DNA of 10,489 bases from an uncultured Acetatifactor sp. Lineage in GTDB: Bacteria; Bacillota; Clostridia; Lachnospirales; Lachnospiraceae. The notes beneath the pieces were generated by a model, which saw only the letters and a list, made by a program, of their open reading frames with translations, did no database searches and had not been told where the DNA came from. Numbering within the stretch: position 1 is the stretch's first letter; each line of letters starts with the position of its first letter. The translations under genes and the position numbers were made by a program. This document shows positions 5,278 to 10,489 of this stretch, piece after piece. Where the stretch lies: contig CANRMK010000048.1 of the NCBI GenBank assembly GCA_947631715.1, forward strand, positions 1 to 10,489, written 5' to 3'.

Positions 5278-6596
5278 CACTTGGGGTAATTAACTTCCTT
5301 TATAAGGTCATACAAAATAATATCGCCACAAATTTCGCAAATTTCCCCATTGTAGTAGTAAACGGTGCAACTGCCGTCCTTAGCTTTTGTGTGAGCTGAG
5401 CAGATTCCAGATACAAATTTATGTTTACATATGGAATTGGGAGAGTCACCTAGATTCCCCGGATAAACGTTGCCCTCTTCATCAAAGAACTGCACGTCAT
5501 ATAAAATGGGCACCGCTGCTTCTTCAATATTTTCAGGGTCAAAGGCATATTCGCCCTCTGTCGAAAAATTAAACTCTACATTTTGGTTTACAGCCACTCT
5601 TCCCAGCACACTATTTTCCGAACCAACATTATGCACATCCTCATATGCCAGTGCCGTCAAAGAGCTGGTGAAGACAGCCGCAGCCATTACAACGCTGCAC
5701 ACGCACTTTCTGATCTTTCCGATTTTCTTCTTATCCATAACGTTTTCTATCCTTTCTTTCAGAAATTTTGCTTCTTTTGTCAAATGGTGCGACCACAGGA
5801 CCCTGTTCCTGCTCACAGCCTTTGATTCCTGGAGAAGCATGTCCAGGTATCCGAGCTTTTCCTGGTCGCTGCAGTCCTGCACCGCCCGCACATCGCACAT
5901 CATCTCGTACACTTTCTCAAGCTCCCGCTCCAGCCGGTACGCAAGCGGATTAAACCAGTGTATGTTAGTGATCGCCGTCAGGACTACCTTGAGCAGCATA
6001 TCGCCGTTCTTTATGTGGGTCAGTTCATGCTTCAGGACCAGCTCCGGGAGATTCTCCCTCATTTTCTCTGGCAGGACGATCACCGGGTTGATGCACCCGA
6101 TCGTGACCGGAGACACATCTTCCAAAAATACCAGATGCACCCTGCGCTTTATCTTCAGAGAGGCTTTCAGCTCCTTAAGCGTTTCTATCTGCTCGGGCCC
6201 CGCTGTGTGATAGCTGGCCACGATCAGCCTCTTTTTCTTAAAGTGGAGGATCAGACTGCGGAACAGCCTTATGGCCGCAATCGTCACCCATATGCCAAAT
6301 ACGAGATATTCCAGCCGGAACGCCTCATTGTGGTATACCAGCTTCTCTGTCTGTACTTCAAAGTAGTCGCGCAGTTCACTGTAAAAGGCGCCCGGTAAGT
6401 ACTGGCTGCCGCTCATCCTGTACATGAACTGTACATAAAATTGCCGCAGTATCCGAAGCGGCGCCAGATACAAAAGCGCCGCAGCCGTCAGCCAGATACG
6501 CCTGCTTTTCAGCGTTCCGCCCAGCGTGCGCACATACAGCAGATAAAATAAGGTCATACAGCCGCCGGTGGCTGATAAAATCAGTATGGTCCTCAC
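5268..6596 (-). CDS. M56 (BlaR1/MecR1-like) membrane metalloprotease with Cys-rich ectodomain (442 aa)
   Basis: M56 proteases sense an external signal and trigger loss of a BlaI/MecI repressor. Membrane segments lie at about 1-22, 34-50 and 96-118, followed by the peptidase domain with the zinc motif HELTH (190-194) and a likely third ligand Glu231 in VYEMMCD. A segment at about 297-318 reads like a signal peptide, ending TALA before YED. The remaining residues 319-442 should be outside the membrane. They include an acidic part and a tail with six Cys (390, 399, 410, 420, 423, 440) and several His, resembling a zinc-ribbon or disulfide module. BlaR1 and MecR1 (about 585-600 aa) carry a penicillin-binding sensor there; this protein does not. 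Start is GTG (6596-6594), overlapping the repressor stop by 4 bases (GTGA), with AGAGGAAG upstream. Translational coupling with the repressor is therefore likely. Confidence 0.93.
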   Translation of the reverse strand: MRTILILSATGGCMTLFYLLYVRTLGGTLKSRRIWLTAAALLYLAPLRILRQFYVQFMYRMSGSQYLPGAFYSELRDYFEVQTEKLVYHNEAFRLEYLVFGIWVTIAAIRLFRSLILHFKKKRLIVASYHTAGPEQIETLKELKASLKIKRRVHLVFLEDVSPVTIGCINPVIVLPEKMRENLPELVLKHELTHIKNGDMLLKVVLTAITNIHWFNPLAYRLERELEKVYEMMCDVRAVQDCSDQEKLGYLDMLLQESKAVSRNRVLWSHHLTKEAKFLKERIENVMDKKKIGKIRKCVCSVVMAAAVFTSSLTALAYEDVHNVGSENSVLGRVAVNQNVEFNFSTEGEYAFDPENIEEAAVPILYDVQFFDEEGNVYPGNLGDSPNSICKHKFVSGICSAHTKAKDGSCTVYYYNGEICEICGDIILYDLIKEVNYPKCPH

Positions 6597-6970
6597 TCGT
6601 CTTCCTCTCTTCTCTTCAGTCTCTCCACCAGCTCCTCCAGCTCCCGGGCATCTGCCTCCGAGATCCTGTGATTGCCCGTGAAAGCTGCCATGAACTGGCT
6701 TAAACTGCCGTTAAAGGATTCGCGCACCATCTCTTCGCTCTGCTGGTGCTTAAATTCCAGTTCGGAACAGAGCACCCGCACACTGCCCCAGCGTTTTTCC
6801 ACGACCCCTTTTTCTTCCATCCGCAGCAGCAGAGTGTTCAGCGTCTGCCGCTTCCAGTCCCTGCCTCTGTCCAGGAAGATATCCCAGATCGCCCTGGGGG
6901 ACATTTCTCCGCCGCCGTCCCACAGTACCTGCATGATCTCCAATTCCGTCTTTGACAGGTCGCAACGCAT
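6593..6970 (-). CDS. BlaI/MecI/CopY-family repressor, protease-linked copy (125 aa)
   Basis: This dimeric winged-helix repressor has the family pattern throughout. It starts with LSKTELEIMQVLW (helix 1), has a recognition region WKRQTLNTLLLRMEEKGVV (39-57), a wing, and a dimerisation tail (GSLSQFMAAF, about 88-97, then acidic helices). In BlaI/MecI, cleavage by the M56 partner falls in this C-terminal part. The length is usual for the family. ATG at 6970 has a near-perfect GAGGAGGG site. The gene overlaps the M56 protease by 4 bases, so this is the likely direct partner. Its own promoter is predicted at 7026-7054, consistent with autoregulation. It is a paralogue of the 7101-7475 product: about 65 of 120 aligned residues are identical by my hand count. 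Targets beyond its own promoter are unknown. Confidence 0.94.
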   Translation of the reverse strand: MRCDLSKTELEIMQVLWDGGGEMSPRAIWDIFLDRGRDWKRQTLNTLLLRMEEKGVVEKRWGSVRVLCSELEFKHQQSEEMVRESFNGSLSQFMAAFTGNHRISEADARELEELVERLKRREEDE

Positions 6971-7025
6971 ATTTTACCCTCCTCTGTATCCTGAGCATTT
7001 CGTTAAAAATGGCCTTTGTCTTTTT

Positions 7026-7054
7026 ACAATAACTCATTTTACGGCATTTGACAA
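7026..7054 (-). promoter_or_regulatory. Predicted promoter of the repressor-protease operon, with phased CATTT repeats
   Basis: On the minus strand, TTGTCA (7054-7049) and TATTGT (7031-7026) lie 17 bp apart. On the plus strand CATTT occurs at 7035-7039, 7045-7049 and 7055-7059, exactly 10 bp apart, spanning the -35 and spacer. The -10 complement ACAATA is also the half-site of the palindrome at 7546-7561 in front of the other repressor gene. A BlaI/MecI-type operator is expected here; which element it is cannot be settled by eye. Confidence 0.5.
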
Positions 7055-7100
7055 CATTTTTCCCCAAATTGCCCGGCACATCGGCGGATACCTTTTGCGC

Positions 7101-7475
7101 TCAGCTTTCCTCCTGCGGCGCTTCCCGGTTCAATAGCTCCTCCAGCTCCCGGGAGGCCTCCGGCGAAAGATCCGCCTTGCCCAAATAGGCCGCCACGAAC
7201 AGCTCCAGCCGTCCCTCAAAGGACTCCTCCAGAACCGTTCTGCTCTGTTGGTGTCTATACTCCGCCAGGGAACACAGGGCCCGCACGGATCCCCGTTTTC
7301 TGACGATCACCCCCTTATCCACCATACGGTTCAACAGGGTGTTCAGGGTCTGGCGCTTCCAGCTCTTCCCGCGGGCGTAAAAATAATCCAATATACCGCC
7401 GGAAGCCACAACGCCGCCTCTCTCCCATAATAACTGCATGATCTCCATCTCTGTTTTGGAAAGAGCACAGCGCAT
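7101..7475 (-). CDS. BlaI/MecI/CopY-family repressor, second copy (124 aa)
   Basis: This is a second complete repressor of the same family, with LSKTEMEIMQLLW at the start, a recognition region WKRQTLNTLLNRMVDKGVI (39-57) and a C-terminal dimerisation part (GRLELFVAAYLGK). The DNA-recognition stretch RQTLNTLL is identical to the neighbouring paralogue, so overlapping operators are plausible. The linker between helices (about 21-36) and the C-terminus diverge, arguing for an older duplication. ATG at 7475 has GGAGGGTG four bases upstream. It has no M56 gene of its own: the next gene, 130 bp on, is the other repressor. It may share the single protease, repress the downstream operon, or heterodimerise with its paralogue; these are inferences. 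Confidence 0.92.
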   Translation of the reverse strand: MRCALSKTEMEIMQLLWERGGVVASGGILDYFYARGKSWKRQTLNTLLNRMVDKGVIVRKRGSVRALCSLAEYRHQQSRTVLEESFEGRLELFVAAYLGKADLSPEASRELEELLNREAPQEES

Positions 7476-7496
7476 CAGTCACCCTCCATACAGGAA

Positions 7497-7527
7497 ATTA
7501 TCACACCCTGTCTTGTTTTAAGAGTAA
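7497..7527 (-). promoter_or_regulatory. Possible extended -10 promoter for the 7101-7475 repressor
   Basis: On the minus strand an extended -10 reads TGTGATAAT (TG one base before GATAAT, 7505-7497). A weak -35 TTACTC (7527-7522) lies 19 bp upstream, inside a small palindrome GAGT-A-ACTC (7522-7530). The word TAACTC also occurs in the other repressor's promoter (7030-7035). The start would lie about 15 nt before the ribosome binding site. Confidence 0.35.
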
Positions 7528-7545
7528 CTCCGATCCAGGAGAGGG

Positions 7546-7561
7546 ACAATATACTTATTGT
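7546..7561. promoter_or_regulatory. 16-bp palindrome upstream of the second repressor
   Basis: ACAATA-TACT-TATTGT has perfect 6-bp arms. It lies about 70 bp upstream of the repressor start and 20 bp upstream of the possible -35. AT-rich dyads with ACA/TGT ends are typical of BlaI/MecI operators. The half-site ACAATA recurs at 7026-7031. Candidate operator; the distance from the predicted promoter is a point against. Confidence 0.4.
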
Positions 7562-7593
7562 TACCGCTTTACATTCTCCTCCGCGTCCCGGGC

Positions 7594-7627
7594 GCCGGTA
7601 TCAGAAAGTTGATCTGAATGTTCCGGC
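7594..7627 (-). other. Two-part stem-loop immediately after the dipeptidase stop
   Basis: In minus-strand RNA, GCCGG (7627-7623) pairs with CCGGC (7598-7594), and inside it TCAGA (7617-7613) pairs with TCTGA (7605-7601) around a 7-nt loop, with an internal loop between the two stems. It begins one base after the TGA. No U-tract follows, so it is not a standard intrinsic terminator. It may mark a protected 3' end or weak termination site before the repressor promoter. Confidence 0.35.
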
Positions 7628-8608
7628 TCACAGCAGCTCCCCATACAGCCTCATCACATTTTTCCAGAAGATCTTATCCAGCTGCTCCTCCGTAAATCCC
7701 GCTTTCTTCAGAGCGTCCCACAGCTGTCCCATGCTCTGGGCGCCTTTCAATTCCTCATTGGTGTCGATCCCGTCAAAGTCGCTTCCCAGCCCAAGCACCT
7801 CCGTGCCGCCCACATTTGCGATGTGCACCGCATGGCGGACCACAGCCTCCACAGTGCCCGGATTTTTCTCTCCCCGGGGCGCCTCCTCAAGGAAATCCGC
7901 ACAGAAATTCAGCCCCATGACGCCGCCCCGCTCCGCCAGCTTCCGGATCATGTCATCCGTCAGGTTCCGCACATGGGGACAGACGCTCCTGGCGTTGGAA
8001 TGGCTGGCCGCAAAGGGCTTCTTTGCGGTCTCCAGCACATCAAAAAAGCCTCTGTCGGATAAGTGGGACACATCGGGGATCATGCCCAGCTCTTCCATTC
8101 TGACCACAAATTCCCGGCCCTTTTCTGTAAGCCCTCTCTCCGTTTCCGGCACATGAGGATCCTGCCCTTTGGAATAGTTAGGCTGCCCCAGCTCGTTGGG
8201 GTAATTCCAGGTCAGGGTCATCATGCGCACCCCGAAGCGGTACAGCTGCTCCAGCTTTTCCGTCTCCCCGCCGCAGACGCCGCCCTCCTCCACTGTCAAA
8301 AGGGCGGACATTCTGCCCGCCCTCTCATTTTCTATTATGTGGGAAAAACAGTGCGCCGGCCGGATCAGATCCCCGTTTCGTTCCATCTCTCTCCGGTACA
8401 GTTCATACAGTGCGCACACCCGTTCCCAGGGATCCCCGTCTTTCTTCCTCTGAACGAACAGCGCAAAATTCTGGATCAGATAACCGCTTTCCCTCATTCT
8501 GAGAAGATCCACGTGGAGCCCGTTCTTTCTGAGCGTCTCCCCACTGCCCCCGCTCTTTTCCGAGGACAGGGCACTGATCGTATCGCAATGCATATCCGCA
8601 ACTTTCAT
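7628..8608 (-). CDS. M19-family membrane-dipeptidase-like dipeptidase (326 aa)
   Basis: M19 enzymes are binuclear zinc amidohydrolase-fold dipeptidases. The expected ligands are all visible: His7 and Asp9 in ADMHCDT, the bridging Glu in TVEEGG (107/108), His182 in DVSHLSD, His203 in ASHSNAR, and the late Asp in GLGSDFDGID (about 277). Other family marks are TWNYPNELG (133-141) and GVMGLNF (229-235). The length is near the 310-330 aa of bacterial members. There is no signal peptide, so unlike the animal enzyme it is probably cytosolic. ATG at 8608 has a GGGGGAA site. It lies 84 bp after the uracil permease gene with no terminator seen, so read-through expression is plausible. The physiological substrate, including possible D-amino-acid or cyclic dipeptides, is not known. 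Confidence 0.95.
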   Translation of the reverse strand: MKVADMHCDTISALSSEKSGGSGETLRKNGLHVDLLRMRESGYLIQNFALFVQRKKDGDPWERVCALYELYRREMERNGDLIRPAHCFSHIIENERAGRMSALLTVEEGGVCGGETEKLEQLYRFGVRMMTLTWNYPNELGQPNYSKGQDPHVPETERGLTEKGREFVVRMEELGMIPDVSHLSDRGFFDVLETAKKPFAASHSNARSVCPHVRNLTDDMIRKLAERGGVMGLNFCADFLEEAPRGEKNPGTVEAVVRHAVHIANVGGTEVLGLGSDFDGIDTNEELKGAQSMGQLWDALKKAGFTEEQLDKIFWKNVMRLYGELL

Positions 8609-8692
8609 AGCGTTCCCCCATATCTCTGCCTTAGTGCGGCACAGAGCCTCCCGCCGCGCCTTTCCCTATTATGATATGAGGGCAGGTCGGAA

Positions 8693-10078
8693 TTAATTCT
8701 CACTGCCCCGGACGGCAAAGTCCACACCTGTGGGGTCCGGCTTCTCATCGTCGAACCGGTAATCCTTGCCCGGAAGAACTGCATTCAGGATAATACCTGT
8801 CAGCGCGCCCACTGCCAGTCCCGAGAAGCTCACCGTAAGGCTTCCTATCTGAAATGCCACGGCTCCCGCCGCACTGTAATTGATGCCGATGGACAGAACA
8901 AGGATCAGCGCCGCGATGATCACGTTGCGGCTCTTTGTGAAATCCACCTGGGTCTCAACGATGTTCCTCACTCCCACGGCGGAGATCATACCATAGAGCA
9001 CCAGGGACACGCCGCCGCAGGCAGCCGTTGGCATACAGCCGATCACAGCCGCAAATTTAGGGCAGAACGAGAACACAATGGCAAAGAGCGCCGCGATCCG
9101 GATCACCAGAGGATCAAACACCTTAGTCAGGGACAGCACACCGGTATTTTCACCGTAAGTCGTATTGGCAGGCGCACCGAAAAGCGCCGCCATAATGGTG
9201 GCAAGGCCGTCTCCTAAGAGAGTGCGGTGCAGGCCGGGATCCTTGATATAATTTTTCCCCACTGTGGAGGAAATAGCGGAAATATCCCCGATGTGCTCCA
9301 CCATGGTGGCCAGCGCAATGGGCACGATGGTGATCACGGAAGTGATCAGAAGCGAAGTATCGCCGTCCTGCAGGGCCCAGAACGCGGTCCGGTTCCAGTG
9401 GACGGGAAATCCCACCCATGCGGCCTCTTTCACGGCGGTAAAATCCACCCGGCCCAGCACAGCGGCCAGCAGATAGGAGCCAATGACGCCTATGATAATG
9501 GGAACGATCTTGACCATGCCCTTTCCCCAGATGTTGCAGACGATCACCAGAGCGATCGCTACCACCGCGATCAGCCAGTCATTCGCGCAGTTATCGATAG
9601 CGGACTGGGACAGGGTCAGGCCGATGGCAATGATAATAGGCCCCGTCACAATAGGCGGGAAAAAACGCATGACCTTTCCCGTGCCGAAGAGCCTGATCAG
9701 AAGCGCAAGGAGCAGATACAGAAGACCAGCGCAGGCCACGCCGAAGCAGGCGTACGGCAGCAGCGCAGTGTTGTCCACCGCCTCTCCCGCAGCGTTCTGC
9801 ATAGGAGCGACCGCCGCATATCCGCCCAGAAAAGCGAAAGAAGACCCCAGAAAAGCGGGCACCTTCCCTTTCGTCAGCAGATGGAACAGCAGCGTGCCAA
9901 GACCCGCGAACAGCAGCGTGGTAGACACGTCAAGGCCTGTGAGCATAGGTACCAGTATCGTCGCGCCGAACATGGCGAACATGTGCTGCAGGCCCAGCAA
10001 TAGTACTTTCGGAGTCCCCAGGGCTTTCGCATCATAGATGCCCTCGTTCCCAAGGACCGGTTTCGCATTGTCACTCAT
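8693..10078 (-). CDS. uraA: Uracil permease, NCS2 family (461 aa)
   Basis: NCS2 transporters import nucleobases with protons across the membrane. This one has the fourteen-segment-like hydrophobic pattern and UraA signatures: GLQHMFAMFGATILVP (29-44), AFLGSSFAF (75-83), the TM8 Glu in MVEHIGD (Glu261, equivalent to the uracil-binding Glu241 of E. coli UraA) and GAPANTTYGENTGV (301-314) with Glu310 matching Glu290. GENTGV favours uracil over xanthine or urate. The length is slightly above UraA because of a polar C-terminus (after about residue 437). ATG at 10078 has a GGGAGG site eight bases upstream. I see no PyrR-type attenuator in the 105-bp spacer upstream; a dyad (10149-10172) is the only structure of note. 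Pyrimidine salvage is the inferred role. Confidence 0.94.
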   Translation of the reverse strand: MSDNAKPVLGNEGIYDAKALGTPKVLLLGLQHMFAMFGATILVPMLTGLDVSTTLLFAGLGTLLFHLLTKGKVPAFLGSSFAFLGGYAAVAPMQNAAGEAVDNTALLPYACFGVACAGLLYLLLALLIRLFGTGKVMRFFPPIVTGPIIIAIGLTLSQSAIDNCANDWLIAVVAIALVIVCNIWGKGMVKIVPIIIGVIGSYLLAAVLGRVDFTAVKEAAWVGFPVHWNRTAFWALQDGDTSLLITSVITIVPIALATMVEHIGDISAISSTVGKNYIKDPGLHRTLLGDGLATIMAALFGAPANTTYGENTGVLSLTKVFDPLVIRIAALFAIVFSFCPKFAAVIGCMPTAACGGVSLVLYGMISAVGVRNIVETQVDFTKSRNVIIAALILVLSIGINYSAAGAVAFQIGSLTVSFSGLAVGALTGIILNAVLPGKDYRFDDEKPDPTGVDFAVRGSEN

Positions 10079-10148
10079 GAATTTGTCCTCCCGTCAACAG
10101 TTTTTGCATTTTGACACTCTTTGTACGCTTCAGCGCACATCAATTCGC

Positions 10149-10172
10149 AGTTTGAAAATTTATTTCCAAACT
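10149..10172. promoter_or_regulatory. 24-bp dyad upstream of the uracil permease gene
   Basis: Outer arms AGTTTG (10149-10154) and CAAACT (10167-10172) are perfect, and the inner AT-rich part continues the symmetry with one mismatch per half outside the centre. It lies 71 bp before the permease ATG and 12 bp beyond the end of the hydrolase gene. It is a candidate operator, or the 3' structure of the hydrolase message; no clear promoter could be paired with it. Confidence 0.4.
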
Positions 10173-10183
10173 TCACAATAGCA

Positions 10184-10489
10184 TCAGATAAAACTATCGT
10201 CAAGAGGAACTTGTCCGGGAGACGTCTGTACGGCATGGCTTTTCAGATAGTCCACCCAGATACCGATGTACTGCGCTTTCAGGTGCACGCCGTCAAAACT
10301 GTAGGAGGGCTCCATTCCCCCTGTTTCGTCGCACACCAGAGGATTCACGTCCAGATAGAACACCCGCCTGTTGTCCGCCAGCTGGGAAATCGCCTCGTTC
10401 CGCGCCTGGATCCCCTCGTTGTTGATATAATCCCCCTGCCCGGAACGCTCCGTGCTCACTTTCATGATCCCCTGAATATACAGGATAGC
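10184..10489 (-). CDS. SGNH/GDSL hydrolase, C-terminal 102 residues
   Basis: The reading frame is open to the right edge, so the gene continues outside the window; an internal Met at 10465 is not the start. The edge residues AILYIQGIM match the beta-strand block typical of GDSL/SGNH esterases. The catalytic block V is seen as SFDGVHLKAQYIG, where Asp and His of D-x-x-H complete the triad. The N-terminal GDS motif and oxyanion residues lie outside the window. An ARNEAISQLA helix and FYLDVNPLV strand fit the alpha/beta fold. The polar tail after the last helix (TSPGQVPLDDSFI) is short. Substrate unknown: cell-wall or polysaccharide acetyl esterases are common among relatives. It lies 105 bp upstream of the permease gene on the same strand. 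Confidence 0.85.
   Translation of the reverse strand, partial: AILYIQGIMKVSTERSGQGDYINNEGIQARNEAISQLADNRRVFYLDVNPLVCDETGGMEPSYSFDGVHLKAQYIGIWVDYLKSHAVQTSPGQVPLDDSFI

Noticed and set aside
5470..6210. Long plus-strand frame antisense to the M56 protease
   Set aside because: Ser-rich shadow frame without a ribosome binding site; the minus strand has HELTH and membrane segments.
5268..6596. Beta-lactam sensor BlaR1/MecR1
   Set aside because: The protein is about 150 residues too short and has no penicillin-binding SxxK/KTG-type sensor region after the last membrane segment.
7594..7627. Rho-independent terminator after the dipeptidase gene
   Set aside because: The stem-loop exists but the following minus-strand sequence is GC-rich rather than a T-run.
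9227..10003. Long plus-strand frame antisense to the uracil permease
   Set aside because: It is charged and His/Gln-rich without domain sense, and the minus strand encodes a clear NCS2 transporter.

Overview
The window looks like chromosomal DNA from a Gram-positive Clostridia species, most likely a gut Lachnospiraceae. The evidence is purine-rich Shine-Dalgarno sites (GGGAGG, AGGGGGTG, GGAGGGTG), moderately high GC in genes with AT-rich spacers, and the gene content: a DegV protein, tandem BlaI/MecI repressors with an M56 protease, an M19 dipeptidase, a NagD-like HAD phosphatase and a UraA-type permease. No rRNA, tRNA, transposase, phage gene or CRISPR array is visible. Family assignments come from reading motifs by eye; no database search was run.

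Layout. All genes but one (the HAD phosphatase, 3107-3928) lie on the minus strand, so the minus-strand order runs from the right edge to the left. 10489-10184: C-terminal part of an SGNH/GDSL hydrolase. 10078-8693: uracil permease, followed after 84 bp by an M19 dipeptidase (8608-7628). 7475-7101 and 6970-6593: two paralogous BlaI/MecI-type repressors, the second overlapping an M56 membrane metalloprotease (6596-5268). 5267-4839: a 429-bp gene-free stretch with a three-copy 60-bp tandem repeat and the DegV promoter. 4838-3933: DegV-family fatty-acid-binding protein, convergent with the HAD phosphatase and only 4 bp from it. 2898-1981 and 1963-683: a lipoprotein and a polytopic membrane protein ending in a J domain, probably one operon, divergent from the HAD gene. 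514-149 and 110-1: two unrecognised genes, the last cut by the window edge.

How the genes work together. The most coherent unit is the repressor-repressor-protease module. BlaI/MecI repressors are normally inactivated when a membrane M56 protease senses a signal. Here the protease lacks a penicillin-binding sensor and instead has a short extracytoplasmic cysteine-rich tail behind a signal-peptide-like membrane segment, so a signal other than beta-lactam binding is likely. The lipoprotein/J-domain pair looks like an uncharacterised envelope-associated chaperone or assembly unit. Uracil uptake and dipeptide hydrolysis are ordinary salvage functions.

The spacers hold more structure than usual: dyads over predicted promoters, small GC-rich stem-loops just before ribosome binding sites, and several short motifs recurring between distant spacers. 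No convincing intrinsic terminator with a U-tract was found.
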